Of a stretch of DNA of 64,000 nt, positions 23,207 to 33,727 are shown piece by piece; position 1 is the stretch's first letter; the number at the start of each line of letters is the position of its first letter. The DNA is from Mesaphorura yosii (lineage: Eukaryota > Arthropoda > Collembola > Poduromorpha > Tullbergiidae). Under the pieces are notes generated by a model, which saw only the letters and a program-made list of their open reading frames with translations, was not told the origin of the DNA and ran no database searches. Where the stretch lies: contig WIXG01000181.1 of assembly GCA_009869945.1 (NCBI GenBank), positions 1 through 64,000 on the forward strand. The letters are read 5' to 3'. Position numbers and translations under genes: made by a program.

Positions 23207-25140
23207 CTATTTTGGCTTCAAGAAAAAGTACAGCTTCGAAGTCTGCGATTTGGACTTCGAAGGGTTGATTTTCTTGAGCAAGTGGGCAATAATGGGGACC
23301 ATATCTTCATTCGAGATCTTGTGCTGCTTTTGCTTGAACTTCTGCAGCAGTTCTGCTACGGTCATCGGCTTACGAAGCAAGTATTTACGAACAGCTTCTT
23401 CGGTGATACCTTCGGATCTGTTAAAACGTAGCGCATAAAAGTTAAATCCTTCCACCTGCCATCTGGACTTGCAAGTTTACAACAAAATAAAAAAATACTT
23501 ACGCAGCCAGCTGGAGCAAGGCAGGATCTACTTCGACAAGCTTTGACCGTTTCGAACCACTCTCCGGGTCGAGGTCTCCTATCGCCTTTCTCTTCAATCC
23601 ACCCTCGCCACGCATCTTGTCCGTACCCGCTGCATCCACACCGTCAGCACCTCCGCTGCTTGGTCCAGGCACTTCGGCTTTGCGATCGTCGTTGTTCAGA
23701 TCAGGCATGTTGTATCCTCCGCCACCTTCTCCTACTTCACCGTCCGCTTCCTGCAGTAGTTTCTTGTGTTTGTCCTTTTTCTTTGCATGCTTCTCCTTCA
23801 GTTTCTTGGACTTATCTTCTGCATGCGCGTCTTCATCTTTCTTCGCTTTCTTGTCTGCGTCTCGCTCCGCGTTGCGACCAGCCTTCTTCTTCTCGGCATT
23901 TTCTTCATCTGAACTGTCGGATTCCAAGAGTCCAGTTTTCTCTTGGTCTACTCCTGCCAACTCAGGTTTCTTTTCGTCCTCATCCTCTGATGGCTCCGAG
24001 GAGTCTGAAATGTAGTCCAATTCCAGTCCCTCCTCATCACCGTCATCAGACTCCTCAAGCGGTTCCTCGTCGGACCCTCCTTTTTTCTTCTTTTTGGGTG
24101 CCTGCTTTCCTTTGCTTTTACCCTTCTTGTTTTTCTTCTCGCTGTCGTCACCTCCTTCGTCTGACTCTCCATCGTCGTCCTCATCGTCATCGTCCCAGTC
24201 ATCCATTTCACTCAAACGGAATGACTTATCCTTTTTCTTGCCTTTCCCACCTCCTCCTTCGCCTTTGCCCTCCTCTTCCTCGCCATCATCATTCTGGAGT
24301 TTCCATCGCTTTTTCGCCATCAGTGTGAATAAATTCAGATTTTTGTTTCGCCGACCGAATTCTTCTTCCGCTTCCTCTGCTGATAATGCTTTGTAAGTCT
24401 GCACTGGTGTGAAATTCAGCCACTGGTGGACAGGATATGCTTCAATTATTCCTCCTGCTTTTTGCTCAAATATGTAATACGACGAGTTGTCTTTGAAGCC
24501 GCCTTCGATTGTTCCACGGAATTTGCGCTGCTGTACTTGTTGAACTGCCGGCGCAGGAGCTGGAGGTTGACCTGGCTTGTTCATATTCGCAGTCCTATAA
24601 ATATCATGTCAAGGTCAGTATTTTCGATAACTTCGATTGCTTTTACTTGCTAATTAATTCAATGGTTCATTACTTTTTAGTCAAGTTCTCCTTAATCTTC
24701 AGAACCCAAGGCTGGTCTTGCGGCTTGTACTTCTTCCGATACATTCCATACTTACGACGACGTGCAGCTTCTCGTTTGTCTCTGCCGAACTCTGACCCAG
24801 CACCAAATTTCGGCATTGCCTCTTTCAACGATTTTGTTGGTTTAAAGTGCCTCGAATTATCTTCACGTTCCATGTGAGCCACTTTCCAATTGGAGAAATC
24901 GATGCTGTGCGCATGGTTGAATCTCATGACATTGAACTTCTTTTTGGACTGCTTTGGAACTCTGATACTGAATACGGATTCTGAGGCGCCTGGCGGCAAG
25001 GAAGTGAAGGACGCGCGTGATGAAGCTGATGCGTTTGCCAATGAAGGCATTGGAAGCTGCAAGCTCTCTGCTGTAGGAACCGGGCGTCCGGAAGCTGCTG
25101 CAAGCACTGCATTGATTATTGCGTCCCGAGTAGCCGCCAT
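23207..25140 (-). CDS. GTF2F1: General transcription factor IIF subunit 1 (TFIIF-alpha, RAP74)
   Basis: Three exons: 25140-24674, 24594-23503 and 23417-23207, giving 589 aa. The N-terminal dimerisation domain begins after an Ala/Ser-rich leader with FSIRVPKQSKKKFNVMRFN. It includes GAGSEFGRDKREAARRRKYG, DQPWVLKI, NSSYYIFEQK and YPVHQWLNFTPV, all matching RAP74. The middle is a long acidic/basic low-complexity region (exon 2). The last exon encodes the winged-helix domain (ITEEAVRKYLLRKPMTVAEL, then LLKKINPSK) that binds FCP1 phosphatase and TFIIB in other species. It acts in the nucleus with RAP30 in RNA polymerase II initiation and elongation. Length is slightly above the human 517 aa because of the leader and central region. 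Confidence 0.96.
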
Positions 25141-26973
25141 GGCCTGTGGTGTGATGGACGATTAAGATGAAATTAATCATGAGTCACCTTGTTCAGCATG
25201 AAGCTTGTCAGCTTCAGTTCGAAATATATTTGGCCTTACCTTACTAAAATTTTCCACAACTCACAAGTTATGCTAGACAAGTGGTGAATGAGCGTAAAAG
25301 CAATAAAAAATAGAATCAAATTAACAATTAATATAGTAATTGAAAAGGACACGAAAAATTTCTGGTATAAAATGACAGTAAGTGAAACTGAAATGAGGAA
25401 ATGACACCTTTACAGTTGCAGTTAAATTGGTTCAAATTACGACGACAGACAGAATTTAACTTCACAGAAGAGTCAGAAGATAGTTTTTTTTTTACACCGA
25501 CAGACGACGAGACTCGGCAAAGACGAATTAAAATTCGTGGGTTTCGCTCACTGAAGGACGTGGCTCTTGGCTCAGCTCGATCATCTCCTTCCTTGATTTG
25601 CTGAGCCGTTCCATTGTTTCGCAAAGATTCGTTCGTCTAGGCTCGTTCCATATAAATTCTTTAGTTGCTTAGTAAGTAAAAGGAAAACACAGCACTTCTC
25701 ACAAAAATGTAGTTGAACTAATGGAAAGCACTTTTCACTTTTCATTAGTTCTAATTTCGTTACCAAAAGTAGAACTAATGGTTCAAAAAGGCGAATTCGA
25801 CCCTGCACTCTAGGTCGTATTTCATTAATTTAAGAATTCGAGTACATTTTTATATTTCTTATTCGACAGACTGTATAATGGTTTGTTTACAGGTATCAGA
25901 GATTGATGAAGATGAAAGTATGAAACTCGGAACTCGGTGATCATTTGGTCCCAGCTAATGTGAAATCTGGAATGCTGTAAGGACAAACGATCTTTTCGTT
26001 GATTCCGCACCGGCATCGGATTCCAATACTTAAATTTGGATTTCACTTTGACGCTGATTTCATAACGCCAATGACACATTTGCAAAATTTGCAAGATAAC
26101 AAAGGTCTTGCTTCAGTTTATTGCATGTTTCTGTTTTCAAATGGCGAGATTCTCATGAAAGGGGACTTATTAACAATGGAAGTTAATCTTCTGTTGGCAA
26201 AATAATTGTCGGTTCTGAAGTCCCTGATCGAGCAAAGTAAGGTGCAACTTCCCAGTTGAATTAACTGAGGGAGTTGAAGCCGGCGGAATTGAAGACAGAG
26301 AGCAAGTCTGTAACGAGACACGATGGTATCGCATGACACATTGGAGCTGGAACCGCGACAACCAAGACACACAGGGCACGACATTGACAAGTGAAGTACA
26401 GACTGTAACCGAATCTGATTATGTAACTGCCTCCGCCGTGCCAGTGCTAGTCCACACTCCATTCGAGCTCAATTTCGAGCTTCAGTACTCACGAAACTTA
26501 CGATCACGTACTCACGTGGACTTGCGTTCTAGTGTCCCCGCAAATTGTCAGAACTGTTATCCGGGGACGCACTTGACGTACTCGATATTTCATGAGTCAA
26601 GCAGCAATGACAATGAGTCCAGCCTTTGTCTTTATCACCGCACGGGGTCACTCCATGTTGTACTCAGCACATGAAATTTTTTACAAAGTAAACACTTGAC
26701 AGACTCGATAAGTAACTTTTCTAACCCCTGGCACTCAAAAGTGCTATCGAGGAGCACTGTCAATTGGCCATTGGCTAGTTGGAGCTGTTACAATGTGAGT
26801 AAGATAATTATGTCAAGTTGTGTGAGGCAGATGCACAGATTCTCGTCTAAAATAGTGATTTTGCACCCGTGACCGTCTATCCTTGTGAAAATTGAAGCCT
26901 CTTGACTTTTCGGGTAATTCTCGAGCATGTTCCTGATTTGTCAACGCCCCACTCCAGTGCACGACTGAAGTGC
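25141..26973. other. Intergenic region, no gene seen
   Basis: About 1.8 kb between divergently oriented TFIIF-alpha and glutaminase. Open frames are short and unbiased in composition; nothing recognised. Confidence 0.4.
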
Positions 26974-26980
26974 TATAAAT
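26974..26980 (+). promoter_or_regulatory. TATA box of the glutaminase gene
   Basis: TATAAAT lies 70 bp upstream of the ATG at 27050, a good distance for a short 5' UTR. It suggests a regulated, tissue-specific promoter of arthropod type. Confidence 0.5.
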
Positions 26981-27049
26981 TCGACCGGCACAAGGCGATG
27001 GAATTCATTCGTGAGTACTCGCGAAAGCCATAGCCGGTTGTCAGCCAAC

Positions 27050-29278
27050 ATGCTCCGAAAGTTCCTCGCCGTTACCTTCGTGGTGGTTGCATGCTCGGCC
27101 CTGAGCGACGCAATTCCCCAGTTTGCCAGTACAATCAGGCCCCCATCATATCCGTTGGCTGTCCGCACGCCTTATGCGTCGATCTGGCTTCCTGCCAACA
27201 CACTGCCCGGTTTTTGGCCAACATTTTGGTAAGTTCTTTCGTGTCAGATTGATTAATCAATTTATTGCTAACTTCAATTCTGGCTTGAACTGTTTCAGGA
27301 CGGGCACAACGAAAGGCTGGGAAGGTTTGATTCGAGTCGACGGTGTCACTTATGAATGGATGGGAGGCGCGAGCGTGCAGGCCGGAAGCCCAATCCAGCA
27401 GAGTGCCACACAAACTGCGTCCTACATCACCCCAACACAAACCATCTTCCATCTCACCGCCGGACCAGTCGATCTCAACGTGACCTTTTTCTCACCGGTC
27501 GAGTACGAAGACCTCTCTCGCCAAGTCATCCCGCTCTCGTACGTGCTTGTCGACGTGGCGTCAAACGATGGGCAGTCTCACTCTGTTCAAGTGTACGTGG
27601 ACATCACCGGCGAGTGGGGATCCTCAGAAATGTCGGCCGTCGTGACGTGGAACCTCGTCCGCTCCGCATCAGGCTACCTGAAGGGTTGGCAAACCCAACG
27701 TCAGACGGAGATCAAGTTTGGTGAATGGGGCGACTACGCTCAATGGGGCCATGCTGTCATATACACCACCGCCGATGCTTCGCACGCTTCGGGCCCGGAT
27801 GTCGACGTCCGTGCCGCATTCGTTGCTGATGGCATGCTGGACAACACCAACGACGAGAACTTCCGCTGTGTGAGCTGCGACTGGCCGACCTTCGGCTTCG
27901 TGCACGATCTGGGCCAGATCTCCGGCCCTTCACGCACTCTCCAATTCGTGGTGGGGCACATCTTTGAAGACAACATCAATCTTCTGGGCGAGGCAAAGAA
28001 ATCCCTCTGGACTGAGTTCTACACGAGCGAGGACGCAATGATCGAATTCTTCTTCAACGACACGGCTGGCGCCCTAACGCGTGCGGACGCTCTGGATAAC
28101 AAAGTGCTCCGCGACGCGTACCTGGCTCAGGGACAAGACTACGCCGACATCGTGGCACTCTCCCTTCGCCAGGCGTTCGGAGCCAACGAATGGTCTGGAA
28201 ATACAACTCACCCGCTTCTTTACAATAAAGAAATTTCAAGCGGAGCGTTCATGCAAACGGTTGATGTGATCTACCCGGCCGTGCCAATCTTCTATTACCT
28301 CAACCCACGGTACATTGAGTGGCAGCTCGAACCACTGTGGTACTTCATGGAGACTCCAGGACTCTGGGAAGAAGACTTTGCCATGCACGACATCGGCGAC
28401 CTGTTCCCCAACGCTCTCGGCCAAGGCTACGGAGGCGACATGCCCGTCGAAGAATCCGCCAACATGCTCTTCATGGTCGGCAACCTCGTCTTTCACCCGA
28501 CCTTCCCCTTCTCCGAGGCGGTGGCCTACGCCACGAAACACTTTAACACAATGGCAAAGTGGGCCAACTACCTGTACCACAATTGCCTGTATCCAGTCAA
28601 CCAGCTCACCACCGACGACTTCATCGGACACACGCAGCTCAACTCGGGTCTCGCCCTCAAAGGCATCCTGGCCATGAAGACCTTCGCTCGACTGGCCCAA
28701 CTAGCGGGCAACGTGAATGCAACAAACTTCTACAACGCGGCCGTGGATTCGTACATGCAGACTTGGTACGAAGAGTCGTTGCACGCCGATGGAGACCATC
28801 TCAAGATGGAATACAACGTCACGAACGGCTACCAGTTCAAGTACAACGCATTCCAGGACAGACTCATGAATTTGGGAGTCGTGCCCACAAACGTGTACGC
28901 CATGGAGGCCGCGTACTACCTGAGGCAGGAGGAGACTTACGGAATTCCTTTCGTCAACATTCGTGACTACACCAAATCTGGTAATTAAAAATAATGACAA
29001 TGGCAAGCGGACATGAGAATATTGCCCATGATTCTAATGTTAAGTATTTTCTGTGTTCAGATTGGGAGGTTTGGACAGCAGCCGCTTTCGGTCACGTCAA
29101 CCCGCTCCTCCGTAACAACATCATCCGAGATATGGCCAGATTCTTGCGTCAGACCCCATCCCGAGTTCCGTTCACCGACTGGTACGTCACTGCCAGTGGA
29201 GTTCAAAGTGGATTCCAGGCGCGACCTGTCGTCGGAGGTCACTTTGCAATTCTGGCCTTGATCAGAAGTCAGCAGTAG
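27050..29278 (+). CDS. Secreted glutaminase A (fungal GtaA-type)
   Basis: Three exons: 27050-27228, 27299-28980 and 29061-29278, giving 692 aa, the usual length for this family. A signal peptide starts MLRKFLAVTFVVVACSALSDA. The fungal glutaminase signature follows: PYASIWLPANTLPGFWPTFW, GWEGLIRVDGVTYEWMG, then DLNVTFFSPVEYEDLSRQ (DUF5127 region). Further on come GQDYADIVALSLRQAFGA and MQTVDVIYPAVPIFYYLNP (DUF4965), and DFAMHDIGDLFPNA, MPVEESANM and TTDDFIGH (DUF1793). These extracellular enzymes hydrolyse L-glutamine to glutamate and ammonia. The exons are visibly richer in C/G-ending codons than neighbouring genes. The gene has spliceosomal introns and a TATA box and lies between TFIIF-alpha and alpha-tubulin, so it is integrated and probably expressed. 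A fungal origin by horizontal transfer is inferred. Confidence 0.93.
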
Positions 29279-30204
29279 AAACTAAGTTATATAGAGCCTG
29301 CTTTCCATTTTGCGTCTTATTTTTAGACTTTTATTGGAGTGAACTGTAAAAATTCCCATGAATTAATAACAAAAACTCGCCAATTGTGACAGCTTCACAA
29401 CTTAATTCTGCTTTATTTTGTTCAATATGAGGCTGACAAGGCGATTGTTAATTTGAAACGAAGGGAATTCATTCAATGGCATCTCTTCAAAGGAAATTTG
29501 TTCTGTTGCTTGTCTTATTGTGCCTCTAATATCTCATTCAATTTTCAACAAAATCTACCAAATTGACAACCCGTGTCTTTCTCGATGGATGGCATTTCAT
29601 GAGCGTCATTTCATGTTCAACGGTGTTTGGAGAACCAGGAGCATCTGAAGATGGAAATTAAAGAATTTAAGCAACTAGTTTCACGCTCTATTGTTCAATC
29701 AACTGGTCAACAAGCTCCGTCGACCTTTCCGATTTTGCCTGTCTGTGACCTGGTTGAACTTAACGCACTGGAAGAGTGGTTAATTGCTCCGGAAAACCAT
29801 ACACACCATCGATGAAACCAGCGTCCTTGCTTACTGCAACACGGTTTTCAATAAGACAATTTTTCTGCTCTACAGTTTTCCAAGTCGCTCGTTGTAAAGT
29901 TAAATGTTTATTGCGTGTTTTGTTTCTTCAAAATAAATACATCGGTTTTGTCTCGAAGTTGTGCCGAATAGTTCATGCAAATAAATGCATACGTTTATCG
30001 AAATTAAATCCCGCCATAGTATATTAATTGCTAGTGGACGGAGTACTCGGGCAAATTCTATTGACCTTGTGTTAAAAGCCAAACGAACAAAATACCGCTT
30101 GTTACTTACAACAATATTTTGTATTCTATTGCTACTGTACGCAGATACTGATTATTATTACCAGTGCTAATCCTGGCATGGTGAAAGTTACTTTCAAAAG
30201 CTAA
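29279..30204. other. Convergent 3' region of glutaminase and alpha-tubulin
   Basis: No coding sequence seen. TTTATT at 29907-29912 (AATAAA on the minus strand) may serve the tubulin transcript. Confidence 0.4.
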
Positions 30205-32557
30205 TTATGCTTCGTCCTCATCACTGCCGCCATTTTCTTGAACTTCTTGGTAGTCGAGTTCAAGAGCTGCCAAATCCTCTCGTGCTTCAGAAAATTCACC
30301 TGAACACAAAATGTACCAGTTGGTCAAAGATGATTGAAGTTAACATTTTCATTCTCTCGAGTAACGCGGACTTACCTTCTTCCATGCCCTCTCCCACAAA
30401 CCAATGCACAAATGCCCGCTTCGAGTACATCAGATCAAACTTGTGATCCAGTCGAGCCCACGCTTCCATTATGGCTGTTGTGTTTGACTGAAATTGAACA
30501 CGCACTTCTTTTCTCATACAGGCGAGGAATTTGTAAAACTTTACTGTGCTTTATGCTTACCAGGCAGCAGACTGCGCGGTGGACTTTGGCCAAATCCCCG
30601 CCAGGAACAACGGTCGGAGGCTGATAGTTTATTCCGACCTGTAAACGTTCAAGCATGAGCACTAGCACGTACAGCAGTTGGGGGGTCGCTAATTATTAGA
30701 AAACCTACTTTAAAGCCAGTGGGACACCAATCCACAAACTCTACCATCCTATTTTGCTTTATCGAGGCGATGGCGGAGTTGACATCCTTCGGGACCACAT
30801 CACCTCTGTACAGCAGGCACACGCTCATGTATTTACCCTTTCTCGGGTCACAAAGCACCATTTGATTATTTGGCTCGAAGCAGGCCTTGGTGATGTCTTC
30901 CACTCGGAGTTGTTCGTGATACGCGCTCTCGGCTGAGATGATTGGAGAGAACGTAGCGAGCGGGAAGTGAATTCGAGGATACGGGACGAGGTTTGTTTGA
31001 AACTCGTGCAAGTCCACGTTCAGGGCGCCGTCGAATCGGAGTGACGCCGTTATCGACGAGACTACTTGGCCAATGAGCCGATTGAGGTTTGTGTAGGTCG
31101 GACGCTCGATTTTGAGGTTACGCTTGCAAAGGTCGTAAATCGCTTCATTGTCTACCATGAACGCACAATCGACGTGCTCCAGCGTGGTGTGAGTGTACAG
31201 AATTGAGTTATACGGCTCCACCACAGCAGTTGACACCTTCACACAAACGAATTCATGTCATGGGTCATGGAGTTTCATTCATTTTGCATACATTTTGGTA
31301 GTCATCTTATCATCGTACCCTTGGTGCAGGGTAAATTGAGAAGCAGAGTTTTGCCTTCTTCCCGTAATCCACGCTGAGTCTTTCCATGAGCAGTGACGCG
31401 AAGCCGGAGCCGGTGCCTCCTCCGAATGAATGAAAGACGAGAAAGCCCTGCAGCCCATGACAATTCTCCGACAGCCGTCGAATGCGGTCAATTGTGACGT
31501 CAATGATCTCCTTCCCAATCGTGTAGTGACCACGCGCGTAATTGTTGGCCGCGTCTTCCTTCCAGGTCAGCATTTGTTCCGGGTGGAAGAGATCGCGGTA
31601 CGGCCCCGTTTTTATATCATCTAAAGCCAACACCAAAGCCAAAGCCAGCAATTAAATCGTGACGTCAATACGACACCGAAATAAGGACAGCACAAATTCC
31701 ACAAAGCGTGGCGGCGTCCGTCCAGCGAATCGATGGTCTTTAAATAATTGAGTTGTTGACAAAAACAAAACACATTTTATCGTGCCGTGTCCCAGAAGTC
31801 GAAAAGGCGAGGGGCAAGTGACACGCGATGGAATGCCATTTGCAATTTGCACTCACCGATTACCGTTGGTTCCAAGTCCACAAACACGGCACGCGGAACA
31901 TGTTTTCCGGCGTTCGTTTCCGAGAAGAACGTGTTGAACGAGTCGTTTTCACCTGGAAAGCAGTACAATTTAGAATATTTTTGTACGGACTCGGTCCAGC
32001 CACTTAAATTATTTACTTCCAAGCGTGTCATCCGATGGCATCAGCCCATCTGGTTGAATTCCGTGCTCCAGGCAGTAAAGCTCCCAGCACGAGTTTCCCA
32101 TTTGAACTCCTGCTTGTCCGATATGGATTGAGAGGCATTCTCGCTGCAAAATTAACATACATAAATTATTAAAATGTTCAAATTATTTGCAGACTTCGCA
32201 AGCCTGAGAAAAGCTGACAAAGTACAGGGAGCTGATTTTTGATTGTGAATACTTTCTTGGAGCTTACGGTTTTGGCCCGCATGTTCCCACCGCCACCGAG
32301 CACTCCGCCGACGCTGGCCGACTGTTTCTTGTTGCTCTGAAAATTGTGACCGGTAAACATTAATCGAGAGAACTGAGCCTGGACCTGCTTCAACGTTCAA
32401 TGCGATGTTACGAATGGCCGAATGCTTTCTCCATTTGAAAGCGTTATCGGAAAAAATATGTGTCAGTGTCTTATGTAGAAACTCCGTACGGGAGCTTGAG
32501 CTTTATTATTTGCATTACGTAATATTATGAAAGGGAGAAGACAAAGAGCCTCACCAT
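30205..32557 (-). CDS. Alpha-tubulin, divergent isotype
   Basis: Exons: 32557-32555 (ATG only), 32143-32017, 31952-31857, 31620-31319, 31236-30709, 30638-30561, 30487-30376 and 30299-30205. They give 446 aa without the possible cassette exon at 32336-32268. The intron right after ATG is also known from Drosophila alpha-tubulin genes. Present are [17 protein letters not shown], the GGGTGSG nucleotide-binding loop, and DLHEFQTNL with the Glu254 needed for hydrolysis of beta-tubulin GTP. It therefore should co-polymerise. Differences from standard isotypes: residue 40 is Asp, not the acetylated Lys; the 38-48 loop reads SDDTLGSENDS; the tail ends SDEDEA with no terminal Tyr or poly-Glu run. It looks like a specialised isotype. 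Several other substitutions (for example YRDLF for YRQLF, and CCL for CML) are scattered through it. Confidence 0.93.
32268..32336 (-). other. Possible cassette exon of alpha-tubulin (23 codons)
   Basis: Within the first tubulin intron, on the coding strand, an ATTTTCAG acceptor precedes 69 bases and a GTAAGC donor follows. The insert is open and in phase 0 with both neighbours. It would add [18 protein letters not shown] and MRAKT between Met1 and RECL. It could also be an alternative start exon, since it contains an ATG (MRAKT). Not proven to be spliced. Confidence 0.45.
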
Positions 32558-33727
32558 GATTGAAGTTGCGTCGTTAGTCCGAATTTGAAGAGATGGACTG
32601 ATTTGTATTTATGAAGGCAAGCTGCCGGACTGGTGGTTGGCCCAGTAAAGCAATCGATTTCCAATTGTGTATTTCCTTTCCGTAAGCAAATAGGAAATCT
32701 CCACGTTAGTCTTCAGCCTTCTGCTTCTTTCAGCTGCTACAACGCTCTTCGTCATTATCAGAACACATGAATTGGTCTTGAAATTAATTGTCTGGGGCCT
32801 CAATTCATTTCTTCAATAGATGACAGACTTTCACGTACCTGATTTCTATTGCTTTCAGTCTGTTGAAAATTTCCACTCCGACCGACCACTCCACACGGCG
32901 ACAATGACACTTGTTAAATGAAATCAAGTCTCAATTGACTGAATATCCTGCCGGACCTGAGTGCTACAACTTGACGAGAACGACGCGTACGTGTAACGTG
33001 TACTTGCACTTGATGCTTGGCCGCTACTTTTCTGTTTTGTCGTAGTTGCGGGTTTTATTCAGGAAATGGGACCAAATCGGCACAATACCCAATTGCGTTG
33101 TTCCACTTTTCCCAGAAAGGTAATGGAGCCCATGAATTGATAATGGTTTCTTGGCAGAAGGTATGCAATAAAGATGTACGACATCACTCATGCCATGGGC
33201 TATTCTGATGAGCAAGTTTTACAAAAAGGCAAGCCCGGTTTTACAGTATGAAGTGGAACCGAAGTTCGGTTCGATGTCGATGGGTGGACGTGGACAAAAC
33301 CAGCATATTTGTTTGTTAGGCAATGGCAATCATAAATTCTTGTCGTATGCATGTCGAACGCGAAAACGGGCTCGACAGAGCTCATGGAGTAAGAATCGAT
33401 TGAACGAACGATCGATCTCAGAATTAATTACTGTCAATATATAAAATTGCGTGTCCATTTTAATTGCATTGTAACTTGCATACAAGTAGGAATGGCTTTG
33501 AGCAACGTTCAATGTACAAGAGTACAATCAAGAGTTAAAAAATAAATGCAAAATTTACAATAATTAAGAGAAATTCGTTGTACGAATAAATACTACAAGA
33601 GAGGTCACTTACACTAAAATCACTTACGCAGTTTAATAATACGCACTTACTTATCATAAATACGCACTTGCTTAGGCTATATGATACAAGGCAATATGTA
33701 ATCGTATAAAATTAAACTCTATTTATG
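32558..33727. other. Upstream region of alpha-tubulin and 3' flank of innexin
   Basis: No conserved coding sequence seen. The tubulin promoter should lie here; no clear TATA box stands out. Confidence 0.35.

Noticed and set aside
23543-24396. Plus-strand open frame of 261 codons opposite TFIIF-alpha
   Set aside because: Ser/Pro/His-rich translation of the antisense of an acidic/basic low-complexity exon; not a gene.
27356-29006. Overlapping open frames on both strands within the glutaminase
   Set aside because: They arise from the biased third codon positions of exon 2; only the called frame carries signal peptide and family motifs.
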